A stretch of 64,000 nt of DNA from contig NZ_CP049857.1 of assembly GCF_011299555.1 (NCBI RefSeq), positions 2,108,001-2,172,000 of the forward strand, given 5' to 3'. Shown in pieces: positions 63,196 through 64,000 of the stretch. A program made the translations under genes and the position numbers. Every line of letters starts with the position of its first letter. The stretch's first letter is position 1. Origin of the DNA: Dysgonomonas sp. HDW5A. GTDB lineage: Bacteria > Bacteroidota > Bacteroidia > Bacteroidales > Dysgonomonadaceae. The notes under the pieces are model-generated. The model was given only the letters and a program-made list of their open reading frames with translations. It was not told the origin of the DNA and made no database searches.

Positions 63196-63210
63196 AAGGT
63201 CTGAGACCTT
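63196..63210 (+). repeat. Dispersed palindrome (copy 10, in the dnaG leader)
   Basis: AAGGTCTGAGACCTT with the full left flank CCAAAGCAATAAA. It lies between the predicted transcription start and the ribosome-binding site, 24 nt from the ATG. Confidence 0.85.
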
Positions 63211-63223
63211 AACTTCGTTCCTT

Positions 63224-63228
63224 GGAGG
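63224..63228 (+). promoter_or_regulatory. Strong Shine-Dalgarno sequence of dnaG
   Basis: GGAGG six bases before the ATG. Such a perfect site is rare in this window and decides the start. Confidence 0.7.
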
Positions 63229-63234
63229 AAAAAA

Positions 63235-64000
63235 ATGATAGATCAACTTACGATAGATAGGATAATGGAAGCTGCACGCATCGAAGATGTTGTCGCAGAA
63301 TTTGTTACGCTTAAGAAAAAAGGAATTAACTTTGTTGGATTATGCCCGTTTCACTCCGATAAAACACCTTCATTTTATGTGTCCCCTTCCAAAAATATCT
63401 GCAAATGTTTTGCATGCGGAGAGGGTGGGAGTGCTGTGCATTTCATTATGAAACATGAGCAGCTTTCGTATTATGAAGCACTTCGTTATCTGGCTAAAAA
63501 GTATAATATAGAGATACAGGAAAAAGAACTTACCGAAGAGCAAAAGAATGCTTACAATGAACGAGAGAGTCTTTTTATCCTGAATGAATATGCACGAACT
63601 TATTTTGTAAATACACTTCATCAACATAGCGAAGGAAAGACTGTCGGATTAAGTTATTTCAGGGAGAGAGGTTTTAGAGAAGATATTATTAAAAAATTTC
63701 AACTCGGATATAGTCTCGAACAAAGAGATGCTTTCACTCAGGATGCTCTTAAGAGCGGATTCAATAAAGATTATCTGGTAAGAACTGGTCTGACTATAGA
63801 AGGTGATAACTATATGGTCGATCGCTTTCGCGGTCGTGTCATGTTTCCGGTGCATACACTTTCCGGTAAAGTTGTTGCTTTCGGTGGGCGTATTCTTAAG
63901 AAAGCAGAAAATACAGGTAAATATGTCAATTCGCCTGAAAGTGACATTTATCATAAGAGTGACCAGTTATATGGAATCTATTTTGCTAAGCAAGCTATTT
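63235..64000 (+). CDS. dnaG: DNA primase, N-terminal part (3' truncated by window end)
   Basis: The reading frame is open to the last base, giving 255 residues of a protein usually near 650. It makes RNA primers for replication. The CHC2 zinc-binding domain shows C-P-F-H and C-K-C-F-A-C-G-E-G-G-S near 40-65. The catalytic core begins with Y-F-R-E-R-G-F and contains D-R-F-R-G-R-V-M-F-P and V-V-A-F-G-G-R-I-L; the acidic Toprim residues lie beyond the window. It is preceded by a promoter, a palindrome and a strong Shine-Dalgarno. Confidence 0.94.
   Translation, partial: MIDQLTIDRIMEAARIEDVVAEFVTLKKKGINFVGLCPFHSDKTPSFYVSPSKNICKCFACGEGGSAVHFIMKHEQLSYYEALRYLAKKYNIEIQEKELTEEQKNAYNERESLFILNEYARTYFVNTLHQHSEGKTVGLSYFRERGFREDIIKKFQLGYSLEQRDAFTQDALKSGFNKDYLVRTGLTIEGDNYMVDRFRGRVMFPVHTLSGKVVAFGGRILKKAENTGKYVNSPESDIYHKSDQLYGIYFAKQAI

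Noticed and set aside
1-64000. tRNA or rRNA genes
   Set aside because: No cloverleaf-like segments with CCA-type ends and no rRNA-like conserved stretches were seen, though a covariance search was not possible.

Overview
The window is chromosomal DNA from a low-GC member of the Bacteroidota, most likely order Bacteroidales and close to Dysgonomonas; the genus is an inference. The evidence is of four kinds. Promoters have the Bacteroidota -7 box TAnnTTTG and genes mostly lack Shine-Dalgarno sequences. The acpP-fabF-rnc operon lies divergent from purN. A type IX secretion lipoprotein (PorW/SprE) and a protein with a type IX sorting tail are both present. Several proteins belong to families typical of the phylum (DUF2027-Smr, the TGS/uridine-kinase fusion, PorT-like barrels). 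No rRNA, tRNA, CRISPR array, prophage or complete insertion sequence was recognised.

Layout. 0-9 kb: the end of an NAD-dependent epimerase, a DUF1398 protein, rnc-fabF-acpP, purN, a secreted Ser/Thr/Asn-rich protein, a BASS-type transporter and a NatAB-like ABC exporter. 9-18 kb: a secreted protein with a C1q/tail-fibre-like fold, then an eight-gene drug-efflux island resembling E. coli cecR-ybhGFSR (TetR regulator, TolC-like channel, HlyD-like adaptor, two split ABC ATPases, an HXXEE membrane protein, two ABC-2 permeases). Two matching palindromic operators mark its regulation. 18-28 kb: a BspA-like leucine-rich-repeat surface protein built on four nearly identical 339-bp tandem repeats, then trxA, dnaE, ribF and a HAD phosphatase. 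28-29 kb: a gene-poor, GC-richer stretch full of inverted repeats. 29-40 kb: a LysR regulator and YeiH-type exporter, a membrane protein with a degenerate Nudix domain, dipeptidyl peptidase IV, an acetyltransferase, a DUF2723 glycosyltransferase-like protein, a polysaccharide deacetylase and queA. 40-48 kb: a DUF2027-Smr protein, an unknown membrane protein, an LEA-type lipoprotein, the operon topB-nudix-unknown, and panB. 48-58 kb: a lipoprotein, a FadL-like porin, a secreted Gly/Trp/Met-rich protein, prmA, a small membrane protein and porW/sprE. 58-64 kb: a PorT-like barrel, a YgiQ radical-SAM protein, a nucleoside kinase, rplS and the 5' part of dnaG.

The most unusual feature is a dispersed intergenic palindrome, core AAGGTCTGAGACCTT. 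There are ten clear copies and at least four decayed ones. It often carries a longer conserved left flank (CCAAAGCAATAAA). In six copies it sits only 10-24 nt upstream of a start codon and is oriented with that gene (dnaE, ribF, the DUF2027-Smr gene, an unknown gene, a nucleoside kinase, dnaG). The dnaE copy carries paired changes that keep the stem. One copy lies between a promoter-like -7 box and a strong terminator and could be a small RNA. It may be a short mobile palindrome, a 5'-UTR hairpin acting on translation, or both.
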